The notes below the pieces were generated by a model that made no database searches, had not been told where the DNA came from, and was given only the letters and a program-made list of their open reading frames with translations. The position numbers were made by a program, and so were the translations under genes. Shown in pieces: positions 52,443-61,674 of a DNA stretch of 64,000 nt; the stretch's first letter is position 1, and each line of letters starts with the position of its first letter. The stretch covers positions 1-64,000 of the forward strand of contig JAPDNP010000010.1 of the NCBI GenBank assembly GCA_025989215.1. The letters are read 5' to 3'. The stretch is from Neisseriaceae bacterium JH1-16 (lineage in GTDB: Bacteria; Pseudomonadota; Gammaproteobacteria; Burkholderiales; Chromobacteriaceae).

Positions 52443-53782
52443 ACATTCGCTATCGTATTCAAGCCGCCATCGATCTGTTGAGTCGTTACTGGCAGGTCGC
52501 TCGCTACGCTTGGCAGCAACAATCCGCGCGCGTCACACCGGACCTTAAGGCCCATGAGGCAGAGTTTCTGCCAGCAGCGCTATCTTTGCAGGCCAGTCCG
52601 GTCTCCCCCGCCGGACGCTGGGTCGCGCGAATCCTCCTCCTGATGATCGTGATTGTCGCCGCGTGGGCCACTTTCAGTCACATCGATATTGTGACCGTTG
52701 GGCAAGGCAAAGTGGCTGTCACCGGTGAGGCAAAGACAATCTCCATCACACAAGTGGGTAGCTTGCATGCACTGCACGTCGTTGAGAACCAGCGCGTCCA
52801 TGCTGGGCAATTGTTGATCGAACTTGACGATCGTGAGGCTGACAGCGACCTGCAGAAAGCAGAAGGCGAGCGCGATTTCGCCATCGTGCAAGCGGCGGCC
52901 CAGCGCGCCTTGATCGATGCGCTTAACACTGGACGAACGCCACGACTGGCTCGCCTACCCGGCATTACAGATGAGCGTCAGCGCGCTGGCGAGCAATTCC
53001 TATCCAATGCGTGGCGTGAGTACCTGGCAAAACGCACACGCCTGGATGCCACCATCCGGCAAAACGCCCTCTCATTGCCGATTGCAATGGAGCGTGAGAA
53101 CGTCTATGAGACGCTGGCCAAGACGCGAGACGTCTCGCAGGATGCTTGGGTTCAGAAGAAGCTGAACCGCATCGAAATCGAAGGGCGGTTGAGCGAGGCA
53201 CGTAGTCAGCAGTTGGAGTTGGTGGCAGATACCCGAAAGACAGCCGAAGATCACATGGCCGAAAGCGCCCGCATGGCGCAATCTGCATCGCAGGACGTCG
53301 CAAGAGCTCTGGCGCGCCGATCGCTTATGGAGGTGCGATCTCCCGTTGACGGCACCGTTCAGCAGTTGTCGGTGCACACCATCGGCGCCGCCGTGCCGGC
53401 CGCGCAGCCGTTGATGCAAATTGTGCCACTGAATGACAAAGTTCAGTTTCAGGCCATGATTGAGAACAAAGATGTGGGCTTCGTCCGCGAAGGAGAATCG
53501 GTTGCGGTAAAGATTGACGCGTTCGACTACACGCGTTACGGCACGTTGAGTGGGCGCGTCACCCATGTCTCACGCGATGCGATTCAAGACGAGAAGCGAG
53601 GCCTGCTCTACGCCGTCAGAGTCGAGTTCGACAAGCCGCAAATTGAGGTGGACGGACGGAAGATGCAGATCAGCGCCGGCATGTCGGGCACGGTGGACAT
53701 CCGAACTGGCTCGCGACGCGTCATTCAATACGTGCTGTCTCCGCTTGTACAGCATGCACAGGAAGGGCTGCGTGAACGCTAA
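52439..53782 (+). CDS. HlyD-family periplasmic adaptor of the type I system
   Basis: It has 447 residues. A short cytoplasmic N-terminus, one transmembrane helix (about 63-83, VARILLLMIVIVAAWATF), a lipoyl-like half (GQGKVAVTGEAKTISITQ), coiled coil and beta-barrel follow. The HlyD C-terminal pattern RVIQYVLSPLVQHAQEGLRER is present. It bridges the ABC exporter and the TolC-like channel. It is translationally coupled to the exporter gene and ends the operon. Confidence 0.95.
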   Translation: MNIRYRIQAAIDLLSRYWQVARYAWQQQSARVTPDLKAHEAEFLPAALSLQASPVSPAGRWVARILLLMIVIVAAWATFSHIDIVTVGQGKVAVTGEAKTISITQVGSLHALHVVENQRVHAGQLLIELDDREADSDLQKAEGERDFAIVQAAAQRALIDALNTGRTPRLARLPGITDERQRAGEQFLSNAWREYLAKRTRLDATIRQNALSLPIAMERENVYETLAKTRDVSQDAWVQKKLNRIEIEGRLSEARSQQLELVADTRKTAEDHMAESARMAQSASQDVARALARRSLMEVRSPVDGTVQQLSVHTIGAAVPAAQPLMQIVPLNDKVQFQAMIENKDVGFVREGESVAVKIDAFDYTRYGTLSGRVTHVSRDAIQDEKRGLLYAVRVEFDKPQIEVDGRKMQISAGMSGTVDIRTGSRRVIQYVLSPLVQHAQEGLRER

Positions 53783-53958
53783 TCTCAAAACCGGCGCAAT
53801 TGCCCAGCCCTGTCAAGCAGGCAGGGCTGGCGATACAGCTACGATGTAGGCACCCGACGTCCGGCAGAGCATTGAGTAGACGCACGACGGCACACGCAAA
53901 CGGTGGAGCGCCCCCTTAAAAGTCAGGACACGAAGACACTCTTAAATAACAGATAGTC
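53783..53958. other. Region after hlyD with a hairpin
   Basis: CCAGCCCTG (53804-53812) and CAGGGCTGG (53822-53830) can pair, but no clear T tract follows. Nothing else is recognisable before the IS5-family end at 53959. Confidence 0.45.
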
Positions 53959-54313
53959 TTAGAAGCTGTTCACGATCTTTTGAGGAGTAGGACAAGAAAG
54001 GCCAAGTGAACAAACTGCAAGCTGGTATTGAGTTTCCGTTCGCAGTTCTTCCATAGCCGCCAGCATTTTCCAGCCAGGCGAAGGAGCGCTCCACCACCCA
54101 ACGCTGAGGCATGACCGCGAAAGTGGCTAGTTCACTGCGTTTAGCAATTTGCACTGTGGCGCCTAGCAACGTGTCAACGCCTTGGGCAAAGGGTTGCCCC
54201 ACATAGCCGCCATCCGCCAGGAGGTTCTTCACACCTCGCAGGGGTGTCGCACAACGCCCCAGCGCCAGCAAGGCGCCCTTGCGATCGGTTACCTCGGCAG
54301 TCCACCCACCTTA
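53959..54313 (-). pseudogene. IS5-family transposase remnant (right half)
   Basis: The minus strand encodes the C-terminal half of an IS5-family transposase: EVTDRKGA, LLADGGYVGQPFAQGV, VQIAKRSELATFAVMPQRWVVERSFAWLE. The frame then shifts; the correct tail (RLWKNCERKLNTSLQFVHLAFL) continues in the next frame to a TGA within the terminal repeat. The end reads TTA then GAAGCTGTTCACGATCT, one mismatch from the MITE family 1 end. The N-terminal half is absent. It is the likely relative of the transposase that moved MITE family 1. Confidence 0.88.
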
Positions 54314-54496
54314 AGTTAGTGTCCACCGAGCCCGGGACAGACCCTGCCCCGCCAACATGCCGGCGTCGCTCTCCTGGCCGCCGGAGAAGGCGAAGAAGAT
54401 GGTTTCCTCGAGGTGGACATGCTCATTGTCGACCGCCGTCACTCGGGTTTTGTGCGACTGACGGTAAGGGTCCTGCCAAAAAAGCTTGCGCGTCAT
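54311..54496 (-). pseudogene. AlaX-like alanyl-tRNA editing protein, N-terminal fragment
   Basis: The first 50 or so residues (MTRKLFWQDPYRQSHKTRVT, then ETIFFAFSGGQESDAG) match the N-terminus of stand-alone alanyl-tRNA editing domains, which remove Ser or Gly from mischarged tRNA-Ala. The frame then leaves homology (about 54340) and stops against the IS5 remnant. The gene has been cut by the mobile element, losing its metal-binding editing core. Confidence 0.75.
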
Positions 54497-54578
54497 AGCC
54501 GATCTCACAAGGTAAGCGAGGGGTTGACCATCATCGTCGGCCGAAGGCCCCTACCCGCTTGATGAGCGCGGCAGAGAG

Positions 54579-55478
54579 CTATCCGCGTGTGCGCTCGAAC
54601 AGCACCAGCGCGATGCCGCCGAGAATGGCAACCGAGGTTAACGCCAGCCGCGGCGTGATCGCTTCGGCCAACATCACGGTGCCGCCCAGCGCCGCCAGTG
54701 GCGGCACCGACAGCTGTACCGTCGCCGCCCGCAGCGCCGTCAGCCCCTTCAGCGCGGCATACCAGATCACGTAGCCGATGCCCGAGGTCACCGCGCCGGA
54801 CAGCATCGCCAGCCCGACGCCGGGCAGCGTGACATGGGCCCGGCCGACCGACAGCATGCTCAGCGCCAGGGCCAGCGGGACGGCGCGCAGAAAATTGCCT
54901 GCGGTCGCCGCCAGCGGGTCGGCTTGGCCGCGGCCGCGCAGCGAATACCCGCCCCAGGCCACGCCGGCGGCCGCCATCAAGGCGGCGCCCAGCGGCGCCG
55001 GCGCGGTGACGCCGGGCGACACCAGATAGACCAGGCCGACGATGGCCAGCACGAAGCCCAGCCAGCCCAACGGACGAAAGCGTTCGCCGGCACGCAGGCC
55101 GGCCACGAACATGGTCAGCTGCACCGCACCGAACAGGATCAGCGCGCCGGTGCCGGCGCTGAGCGTCAGATAGGCGAAGGAAAAACACGCCACGTAGCAG
55201 AACAGCATGGCGCCGGCCGGCCAGTCGCCGCGTCGCTCCCCACCCCGACCGGATGCCAGTCCCGCCAGCAGGGCCAGCAGCAGCGCGCCGGACACCAGCC
55301 GCAGGCTGGAGAAGCTGGCCGCATCGATGGCCCCCCGCTGCAGCGCGAGCCGGCACAGCAGCGAGTTGGCCGCAAAGGCAATCATCGCGGCGGCGGTGAG
55401 CAGCACGATGCGCAGCGGGCTCGGCCCCCGCTGTTCGGCGGACAGGGCGGCGGAGGAATTGCGGCAGGATTCAGACAT
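54579..55478 (-). CDS. EamA-family DMT transporter
   Basis: It has 299 residues and ten predicted transmembrane helices in two EamA repeats (AAMIAFAANSLLCRLALQRG, FLRAVPLALALSMLSVG, PPLAALGGTVMLAEAITPRL). The substrate is unknown. Its start overlaps the end of the DUF2182 gene by 8 bases, so it is the last gene of a three-gene operon with DUF1326 and DUF2182. A reverse repeat copy at 54663 marks the return of the repeat to the right of the island. Confidence 0.92.
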   Translation of the reverse strand: MSESCRNSSAALSAEQRGPSPLRIVLLTAAAMIAFAANSLLCRLALQRGAIDAASFSSLRLVSGALLLALLAGLASGRGGERRGDWPAGAMLFCYVACFSFAYLTLSAGTGALILFGAVQLTMFVAGLRAGERFRPLGWLGFVLAIVGLVYLVSPGVTAPAPLGAALMAAAGVAWGGYSLRGRGQADPLAATAGNFLRAVPLALALSMLSVGRAHVTLPGVGLAMLSGAVTSGIGYVIWYAALKGLTALRAATVQLSVPPLAALGGTVMLAEAITPRLALTSVAILGGIALVLFERTRG

Positions 55479-56262
55479 GACTCACCACCAGCAGCGCCGC
55501 CCAGGCGAGCAGCGCCAGACCGAGCGGCGTACTCAGTCGCCGCCCCCAGGAAACATTCTTCTCGACCGCCATCACCGCGGCGAGCACCAGCATCCAACCC
55601 AGGCTACCGGCCCCCACCGCGAACATCAACAGCATCAACGCCCAGCAGCAGCCGACGCAGAACAGCCCGTGGTGCACGCCGAGCAGGAAGGCCTGGCGTG
55701 CCTGGGCATGGCCGCGCCAATGCTCGATCACAAAGCTCAGCGGAGTGCGGCACTGCTCCAGGCAGCGGTATTTGAGCCGGCTGAACTGGAAGGCGCCGGC
55801 GCCGGCGATGGTGACGGCGCCGATCAGCCAGCTGTGCCAGAGCAGTTGCGCCTCGCTCGCCACCCACCCCAGCAGCAGCGCGTGCAACAGGTGCGCCAGC
55901 ACGCCGAACAGCCCCCACGCGGCGAGGTAGCCGAGCCCGAGCAGCGTCAAGAGGCGCAGCCGATCCGGACGCGACGCGACCAGCCGCTCGAAGGTGTCGA
56001 ACAGCGTCAGCGTGGTCGGCAGCATCATCGCCGCCGTCATCAACAGCCAGGAAAGACCAGAGAACAGCAGCGGCACCAGCACCGAGCCACCGGGAATCGC
56101 CCGGCATAGCGCCAGCGCCGGGCCCGGCGCGGTCCAGTCGCCGTGGTCGAGATAGCGCCCGTAGGGGCTGCCCGCCCATAGCCACAGCGCCAGCCAGGCC
56201 AGCACGATCACGCCGGCGAGCAGCGGCAGGAAGGTGCGCTGGTGACGCGAGACGGTCCGCAT
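55471..56262 (-). CDS. DUF2182 membrane protein, putative metal-binding
   Basis: It has 263 residues and six or seven transmembrane helices. Conserved DUF2182 features include WLLMTAAMMLPTTLTLFDTF and LGVHHGLFCVGCCWALMLLMF, the latter with clustered His and Cys that suggest a buried metal site. The family commonly lies next to DUF1326, as here. It may act in metal or thiol handling at the membrane (inference). It starts 42 bases after the DUF1326 stop. Confidence 0.9.
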   Translation of the reverse strand: MRTVSRHQRTFLPLLAGVIVLAWLALWLWAGSPYGRYLDHGDWTAPGPALALCRAIPGGSVLVPLLFSGLSWLLMTAAMMLPTTLTLFDTFERLVASRPDRLRLLTLLGLGYLAAWGLFGVLAHLLHALLLGWVASEAQLLWHSWLIGAVTIAGAGAFQFSRLKYRCLEQCRTPLSFVIEHWRGHAQARQAFLLGVHHGLFCVGCCWALMLLMFAVGAGSLGWMLVLAAVMAVEKNVSWGRRLSTPLGLALLAWAALLVVSHV

Positions 56263-56304
56263 GATTTGCGCGGGCGGCGCAGTGAGCGCCGCCCGCGCCC
56301 CGCC

Positions 56305-56907
56305 TCAGGCATCGAACACGAAGGTGCTCTGCAGCGCGTTGTGGTTCTTGATGTCCAGATCGATGCCGATCGCGTCGTTCTTGGAACGATAGACCGGCGC
56401 CTTGCCGACGAACACCGGCGCGCCGGGCACCGTGGAGAAGATCGTATCGGACAGCACCGTCTTGTCGCCGGTCGCGCCGACATAGGGCTCGAGCTCGGCA
56501 TAGCAGTCGGCCCCGATCGCCAGCGTGCCCTTGCCCCCCTGCACATCGAAGGTGATCGCGGCGCGCTCCACCGACACCACCGTGCCGATCAGCTTGGCCA
56601 GTTCCGCCACCGGCCCGCCGGCCTTGCCGGTGTAGACCTTGAGCAGCGCGTCCTCCTGCGCCTTCGAGGCCGCGTCGTCGACATAGATCGCCGCGGTCCA
56701 GTTGCCCTGCAGGATATTGCCCGGCACATGGGCGACGGCGGCAATGGTGTTGCCGCCCACGTCGACCCCGTCGACCGAGCCCTTATCGATGCGCCACGCC
56801 ACTATGGTGTCGCAGGTGCCGAAATCCGGGTCCTCGCCGATCCAGCAAGGACAGAGGACTCGACAATTGCACACCTCGAGCAAGCGACCTTCCAGGTGAT
56901 AGCTCAT
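56305..56907 (-). CDS. DUF1326 protein
   Basis: It has 200 residues. The N-terminal cysteine-rich motif EVCNCRVLCPCWIGEDPDFGTC is the hallmark of DUF1326 and could bind a metal. The rest is beta-rich (HVPGNILQGNWTAAIYVDD, APVFVGKAPVYRSK). Function unknown. It is the first gene of an operon with DUF2182 and EamA. The start has a GGAGGAACG ribosome site. Confidence 0.9.
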   Translation of the reverse strand: MSYHLEGRLLEVCNCRVLCPCWIGEDPDFGTCDTIVAWRIDKGSVDGVDVGGNTIAAVAHVPGNILQGNWTAAIYVDDAASKAQEDALLKVYTGKAGGPVAELAKLIGTVVSVERAAITFDVQGGKGTLAIGADCYAELEPYVGATGDKTVLSDTIFSTVPGAPVFVGKAPVYRSKNDAIGIDLDIKNHNALQSTFVFDA

Positions 56908-57331
56908 CCGTTCCTCCGTTGAACAAGTTGATCACAAGCCGGCTTCGCGCGGCGCAAAGCGGCCGGTCGGCGCAAGCCATCGGTGCCTCACCGTCGCATG
57001 CCGGACTCGCGGCGACGCCCGCCAGCGATGGCACGCCCGGGGGTGCAAGGCAGGAAGAGATCGGGTCTAGCGAGCCATCGGGCGGGCGAAGGGGTGCGGG
57101 CGCAGGCGGACGGACGAGGTGGACACGCCACCGCCTGCCGGCTTGGCATCATCGCTTCCGTAGCCTAGTTGTAGCCCGCGCGCCCCGGTGCCGCAGCCAG
57201 TTTGCGCCGCCAGATTACAGACGGTTACCGCCGCCCGACGACGCCAAGGCAAGCCGCACCGGTTCCGCTTCGGCCAAGTTGGGCATGCCGGTGCCGGCAT
57301 GCACATCTTGCCGCCGCGTGCACGCCGCCGC
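56908..57331. other. Intergenic region, no supported gene
   Basis: Frames run through it, but none looks like real protein. It contains a 9-base repeat version (57269) and an adjacent GGCATGCCGGTGCCGGCATGC near-palindrome at 57282-57302. The promoter of the DUF1326 operon should lie at its left end. Confidence 0.4.
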
Positions 57332-58060
57332 TCAGCCCTCCAACTCCGGATAATGGCGAAACACATCCTCTTCGCAGAACGGCAGGCGCCGGCTCGATGC
57401 CAGATACGCCGCAACTGACGGCTGCCGCGCCACCAGGTCGTGCAGCGCGATCAGCCCCGGCCAGGCGGCCTCCTGCCGCGTCATCGTGCGCGGAAAGGCG
57501 TAACGCAGGCCGGCGATCAGCTGGAACACCGACAAGTCGGCATAGCTCAAGCGCGCGCCGACCAGCAGGCCGGAACGGTGCGGGTTGGCATCGAGCACCC
57601 CCTCGAAATAGTCGAGAAACTTCGGCAGCCGGTGCTGCAGAAAGTCGGCCGAACGACGTTTGGCCTCGCGCTTCTGCTCCTGGTAGTAGAGGCCGCTGGC
57701 GATCGGATGATGGGTGTCGTGGACTTCGCCGACCAGGTCGGCGATGGTCAGCTGCAGCTGATGCAGCCACAGCCGGTCGACCGTGCCACGCGGCGCCAGG
57801 CCCAGATGCGGGCCGAGGTACTGGAGGATGTTGGCGGTCTGGCCGATCAGCCGCTCCCCCACCTTCAGGAAGGGCGCCGCGAACGGCGGCCAGATGGTCT
57901 TCGCCCCGTCGAGCAGGCGCAGCAGCGCCGCCTCGCCGCCGCCGTCGGCCTCGGGCAGCCGTGCCACATCGACATAGTCGGTACCGGTGGCCTCGAAAGC
58001 CAGTCGCACGAATTCGCCACGCCCCTGGATGGTCGGCCAGTAATAGAGTTCGTAACGCAT
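57332..58060 (-). CDS. Glutathione S-transferase family protein
   Basis: It has 242 residues. The N-terminal thioredoxin-like domain begins RYELYYWPTIQGRGEFVRLA, like sigma/alpha-type enzymes in which Tyr activates glutathione. The C-terminal helical domain (about 95-235) follows, with the LSYADLSVFQ segment expected at the N-cap box. It conjugates or reduces an unknown substrate. ATG 58060 is chosen from the family N-terminus. It is divergent from the carbamoyltransferase-like gene. Confidence 0.9.
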   Translation of the reverse strand: MRYELYYWPTIQGRGEFVRLAFEATGTDYVDVARLPEADGGGEAALLRLLDGAKTIWPPFAAPFLKVGERLIGQTANILQYLGPHLGLAPRGTVDRLWLHQLQLTIADLVGEVHDTHHPIASGLYYQEQKREAKRRSADFLQHRLPKFLDYFEGVLDANPHRSGLLVGARLSYADLSVFQLIAGLRYAFPRTMTRQEAAWPGLIALHDLVARQPSVAAYLASSRRLPFCEEDVFRHYPELEG

Positions 58061-58170
58061 TCCCGCCCCTCCGCGTGCCTGAGCCAGTATGGACCAGGAG
58101 CTGCGACCCGGCTGGTGCGCACCGACCACGCCCGGTTATGCTTTTCACATTTACCGAGCATCCCCACCGC

Positions 58171-58938
58171 ATGAAGCTGATCAGCCTGTACGACCTCGCC
58201 GCCCACGACATCCGCGCCATCTGGGCACAGGCCAAGGCCCCGCCGCGCGCGCTGTCCGGCACCGTGGCCTGGTCGTTCGAGGGCAACGGCATCCGCACGC
58301 GCACCACCTTCATCCAGGCATTTCGCGAACTGGGGCTCGATTACATCGAGCTGCCGAACCTGCTGAAGAGCGCCGAGCGGCCGGTCGACCTGACCGGCTA
58401 CCTCGACCCGTTCTACGCCGCCTATGTGGTGCGCGAGGCCGATCATCAGCGCCTCGCCGAGTTCGCCGCCGCGTCATGCCGGCCAGTGATCAACGCAATG
58501 AGCCGTGCCGGTCATCCCTGCGAGGTGCTGGCCGACGCCGCCTGGCTCGATGCCGAGATCGGGCCGATCGCCACGCTGCGCATCGGCCTGTGGGGGCCGA
58601 TGACGAATGTACTGACGTCCTGGCACGAGCTGGCCGCGGTGCTCGGCCTGCGGCTGCAGCACTTCGGCGCCACGCCCGGCGCGGCAGCCCCGCCCGACAC
58701 GCCGCTCGACGTGCTGATCACCGATGGTTGGCCGAACGGTTACGCCGACCCTGCCTGGACGCTGACACTGGCGCAGTTGGCGCGCTTCGGCCAACCCTGG
58801 CTGCTGCCGACGCCGCCGTTCACCCTCGGCGCGGAACTGGGCTTCGACCCGGTGTCCTATCCGCGCTTCGTCGGCTACGCGCAGAAGCAGATGCTGCTGC
58901 CGGTGCAGCGGGCCCTGCTCGGCTACCTGCTGGACTGA
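58171..58938 (+). CDS. Aspartate/ornithine carbamoyltransferase-like protein, divergent
   Basis: It has 255 residues, shorter than the usual 300-330. The phosphate loop of the family (STRTR) appears as GIRTRTTF, the HPCQ-type motif as HPCEVLAD after RPVINAMSRAG, and the domain-closing helices are present. A C-terminal DPVSYPRF replaces the usual HCLP segment. It may carry out a different transcarbamoylation or be non-catalytic. ATG 58171 fits the family start; 58138 is also in frame. Two GTTGGCCGAA copies lie in the gene (58737, 58786), in opposite orientations. Confidence 0.75.
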   Translation: MKLISLYDLAAHDIRAIWAQAKAPPRALSGTVAWSFEGNGIRTRTTFIQAFRELGLDYIELPNLLKSAERPVDLTGYLDPFYAAYVVREADHQRLAEFAAASCRPVINAMSRAGHPCEVLADAAWLDAEIGPIATLRIGLWGPMTNVLTSWHELAAVLGLRLQHFGATPGAAAPPDTPLDVLITDGWPNGYADPAWTLTLAQLARFGQPWLLPTPPFTLGAELGFDPVSYPRFVGYAQKQMLLPVQRALLGYLLD

Positions 58939-58947
58939 GCAGCGTGG

Positions 58948-59220
58948 CTAGTCGGCCGAAGGATCACCCTGCAGAAACTGGCTGGGGGTTGTGCCGAGCA
59001 CGCGACGAAACGCCGCGCTGAACGCGCTGGGGCTGCTGTAGCCCAGATCCAGCGCCACCCGCGTCACCGGCTCGCCTTGGCCCAGCCGCGCCAGCGCCGC
59101 CAGCAGGCTGGCCTGCTGACGCCAGACGGCGAAACTGGTGCCGAGTTGTTGGCGGAACAGCCGGGTAAAGGTGCGCCGGCTCATGCCGGCCTGCGCCGCA
59201 CCACGACGCCACGGGTGCCC
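58948..59220 (-). pseudogene. AraC-family regulator fragment (C-terminal helix-turn-helix only)
   Basis: About 85 residues match the DNA-binding domain of a NimR-like AraC regulator: AGMSRRTFTRLFRQQLGTSF and RVALDLGYSSPSAFSAAFRRV. The frame continues upstream to 59427 but loses all resemblance near 59220, where the cupin sensor domain should be. It is therefore truncated and probably inactive. Confidence 0.75.
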
Positions 59221-59369
59221 GTTGCTACGGCATCGTGCAAAAAAGTGGCACGATGGGTGACATGGTGTCATCCATGGGCTGAGCAATCGTCCTTTGTCAG
59301 CCGCCGTCAGGCTGGCTACAGTGCCGGCAGGCGCCCGGTTCGCGGCAGCCACAACGATGAGGAGCCGTG

Positions 59370-60728
59370 ATGATCGAAGGAATGTCGCTCGCCGACTGGT
59401 GTACCCGTTACCCGCTGATCGAGACACTGATGGCGCTCGAAGAGACCAGTTGGTTCAACCCGGCCATCGCCCCAACCGCCGAGGCGCTGGCCGATGTCGG
59501 CCTCACCGCCACCGACGTAGACGACGCCAGCGCCCGGCTGGCGCGCTTCGCCCCCTATATCGCCCGCGTGTTTCCCGAGACCCGCACCGCCGCCGGCCTG
59601 ATCGAATCGCCGCTGGTGGCGGCGCCGCGCCTGCAGCAGGCGCTGGCCGAACGGGCCGGCGGGCCGCTGCCCGGTGCGCTGTGGCTGAAGCTCGACAGCC
59701 ACCTGCCGATCGCCGGCTCGATCAAGGCGCGCGGCGGCATCCACGAGGTACTCAAGCACGCCGAGGACCTGGCATTGAGCCATGGCCTGCTGCAAGCGGG
59801 CGACGACTACGCTCAGCTCGACGGCGAGGCGGAGCGCGCGCTGTTCGGCCAACATCGCATTGCGGTCGGCTCCACCGGCAACCTGGGCCTGTCGATCGGC
59901 ATCATGAGCGCGCGGCTCGGCTTCGCCACCACGGTGCACATGTCGGCCGATGCCCGGCAGTGGAAGAAGGATCTGCTGCGCGCACACGGCGTCGAGGTGG
60001 TCGAATACGCCGCCGACTACAGCGTGGCGGTGGCAGAGGGGAGACGCCGCGCCGAGGCCGACCCGCGCTGCCACTTCGTCGACGACGAGCATTCCACCAG
60101 CCTGTTCCTGGGCTACGCGGTAGCGGCCGAGCGGCTGAAGCGCCAGCTCGACGAAGCCGGAGTGATGGTCGACGCCGAGCACCCGCTGTTCGTCTACCTG
60201 CCCTGCGGCGTGGGCGGCGGCCCGGGCGGGGTGGCGTTCGGCCTGAAGCTCGCCTTCGGCGATGCGGTGCACTGCCTGTTCGCCGAACCGACCCACTCGC
60301 CGTGCATGCTGCTGGGGGTCTACACCGGCCGGCACGACGCACTGTCGGTGCAGGACTTCGGCATCGACAACCACACCGCCGCCGACGGCCTGGCGGTGGG
60401 CCGACCGTCCGGCTTCGTCGGCCGGGCGATGCAACGGCTGATCGACGGCTATTACACGGTCAGCGACGAGGAGCTGTTCCGGCTGTTGGCGCTACTGGAA
60501 CAGCACGAGGGGCTGCGGCTGGAGCCGTCGGCCTTGGCCGGCGTGCCCGGCATGGCGCGGGTGTTGGCCGAACGCCAGGGCTATCGCGACCGGCTGGGCC
60601 TGAGCGGCACGCGGCTGGCGCGGGCCACCCACCTGGTGTGGGCCACCGGCGGCAGCCTGGTGCCGGATGCCGAGATGGACGGCTACCTGGCACGCGGCCG
60701 CCGGCTGCTGCAGGCCGACGCCTTATAA
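59370..60728 (+). CDS. dsdA: D-serine ammonia-lyase
   Basis: Converts D-serine to pyruvate and ammonia with pyridoxal phosphate. It has 452 residues, close to E. coli DsdA. The cofactor lysine is K119 in [11 protein letters not shown]. The phosphate-binding [10 protein letters not shown] and the C-terminal [11 protein letters not shown] loop are present. ATG 59370 lies behind a GAGGAG site; GTG 59367 is too close. A LysR regulator follows 7 bases downstream. No D-serine permease (dsdX) is present. Two repeat copies lie within (59844, 60563). Confidence 0.95.
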   Translation: MIEGMSLADWCTRYPLIETLMALEETSWFNPAIAPTAEALADVGLTATDVDDASARLARFAPYIARVFPETRTAAGLIESPLVAAPRLQQALAERAGGPLPGALWLKLDSHLPIAGSIKARGGIHEVLKHAEDLALSHGLLQAGDDYAQLDGEAERALFGQHRIAVGSTGNLGLSIGIMSARLGFATTVHMSADARQWKKDLLRAHGVEVVEYAADYSVAVAEGRRRAEADPRCHFVDDEHSTSLFLGYAVAAERLKRQLDEAGVMVDAEHPLFVYLPCGVGGGPGGVAFGLKLAFGDAVHCLFAEPTHSPCMLLGVYTGRHDALSVQDFGIDNHTAADGLAVGRPSGFVGRAMQRLIDGYYTVSDEELFRLLALLEQHEGLRLEPSALAGVPGMARVLAERQGYRDRLGLSGTRLARATHLVWATGGSLVPDAEMDGYLARGRRLLQADAL

Positions 60729-60735
60729 TGGCGCC

Positions 60736-61674
60736 ATGCTGAACCTGCCCCCGCGGCTGGCGGCCCGGCTCGACAGCAGCCAGTTCGCCAACCTGCACAC
60801 CTTTCTCGCCGCCGCCCGGCACCTGAGCTTCGCGCGCGCGGCCGAAGAACTGTGCCTGAGCCCCAGCGCGGTCAGCCACCGCATCGGCCGGCTGGAACGC
60901 GCGCTGGGCCAGCGGCTGTTCACCCGGCTGACCCGCCAGGTGCGGCTCACCGAGGCCGGCGAGCGCATCTTCGCCATACTGCAAGGCGCGGTGGACCAGT
61001 TGGCCGCAGCGCTCGACCCCGGTTCGGCCGACGAGGTGGCCGGACCGCTGGCGCTGTACGCCAGCCCATCGCTGGCGCAATGCTGGCTGGTGCCGCGCCT
61101 GGCCGGCTTCACCGAACGCTACCCGGCGGTGGCGGTGGACCTGCGCGTCGGCAACGAGCCGGTCGACTTTCGCACCCGCCAGCTCGACCTGGCGCTCTAC
61201 TACGGCGACGGCGACTTTCCGGGCCTTACCAGCACCCGGCTGATGGACGAGCAGCTCGCCCCGGTGTGCAGCCCCGAGTATGCCCGCCGCCACGGTCTGT
61301 TCGGCCAAGCCGAGCGGCTGCGCGACTGCACCTTGCTGCACGACGCGCTGGCCTGGCACCACGCCGCTCACGACGCCGAATGGACGCAATGGGCACACCG
61401 TCACGGCCTGACGGCGGCGCTGCCCGAGCGCTCGCTCAGCTTCGACCGCGCCGACCTGTGCGCGCTGGCGGCCGTCCACCACGCCGGCATCGCCCTCGGG
61501 CGGCGGCGGCTGGTACAGGCGCAGCTCGATCGCGGCGAGCTGGTGCTGCCCTTCGGTCCTTTCAGCGAATCCGGCCGCTACGCCTACTACCTGGTCCACC
61601 CGCCGCAAGCCGTGCTGCCGCGCCGCCTGCAGTTGTTCATCGACTGGCTGCACGACTGTGCCGCGGCGGGCTGA
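60736..61674 (+). CDS. dsdC: LysR-family regulator, DsdC-like
   Basis: It has 312 residues. The helix-turn-helix (SFARAAEELCLSPSAVSHRIGRLERALG) and effector domain follow the DsdC/GcvA branch. In E. coli DsdC is divergent from dsdXA. Here it is co-directional and 7 bases behind dsdA, so it would be co-transcribed with its target. The name is given by context and N-terminal similarity. Confidence 0.85.
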   Translation: MLNLPPRLAARLDSSQFANLHTFLAAARHLSFARAAEELCLSPSAVSHRIGRLERALGQRLFTRLTRQVRLTEAGERIFAILQGAVDQLAAALDPGSADEVAGPLALYASPSLAQCWLVPRLAGFTERYPAVAVDLRVGNEPVDFRTRQLDLALYYGDGDFPGLTSTRLMDEQLAPVCSPEYARRHGLFGQAERLRDCTLLHDALAWHHAAHDAEWTQWAHRHGLTAALPERSLSFDRADLCALAAVHHAGIALGRRRLVQAQLDRGELVLPFGPFSESGRYAYYLVHPPQAVLPRRLQLFIDWLHDCAAAG

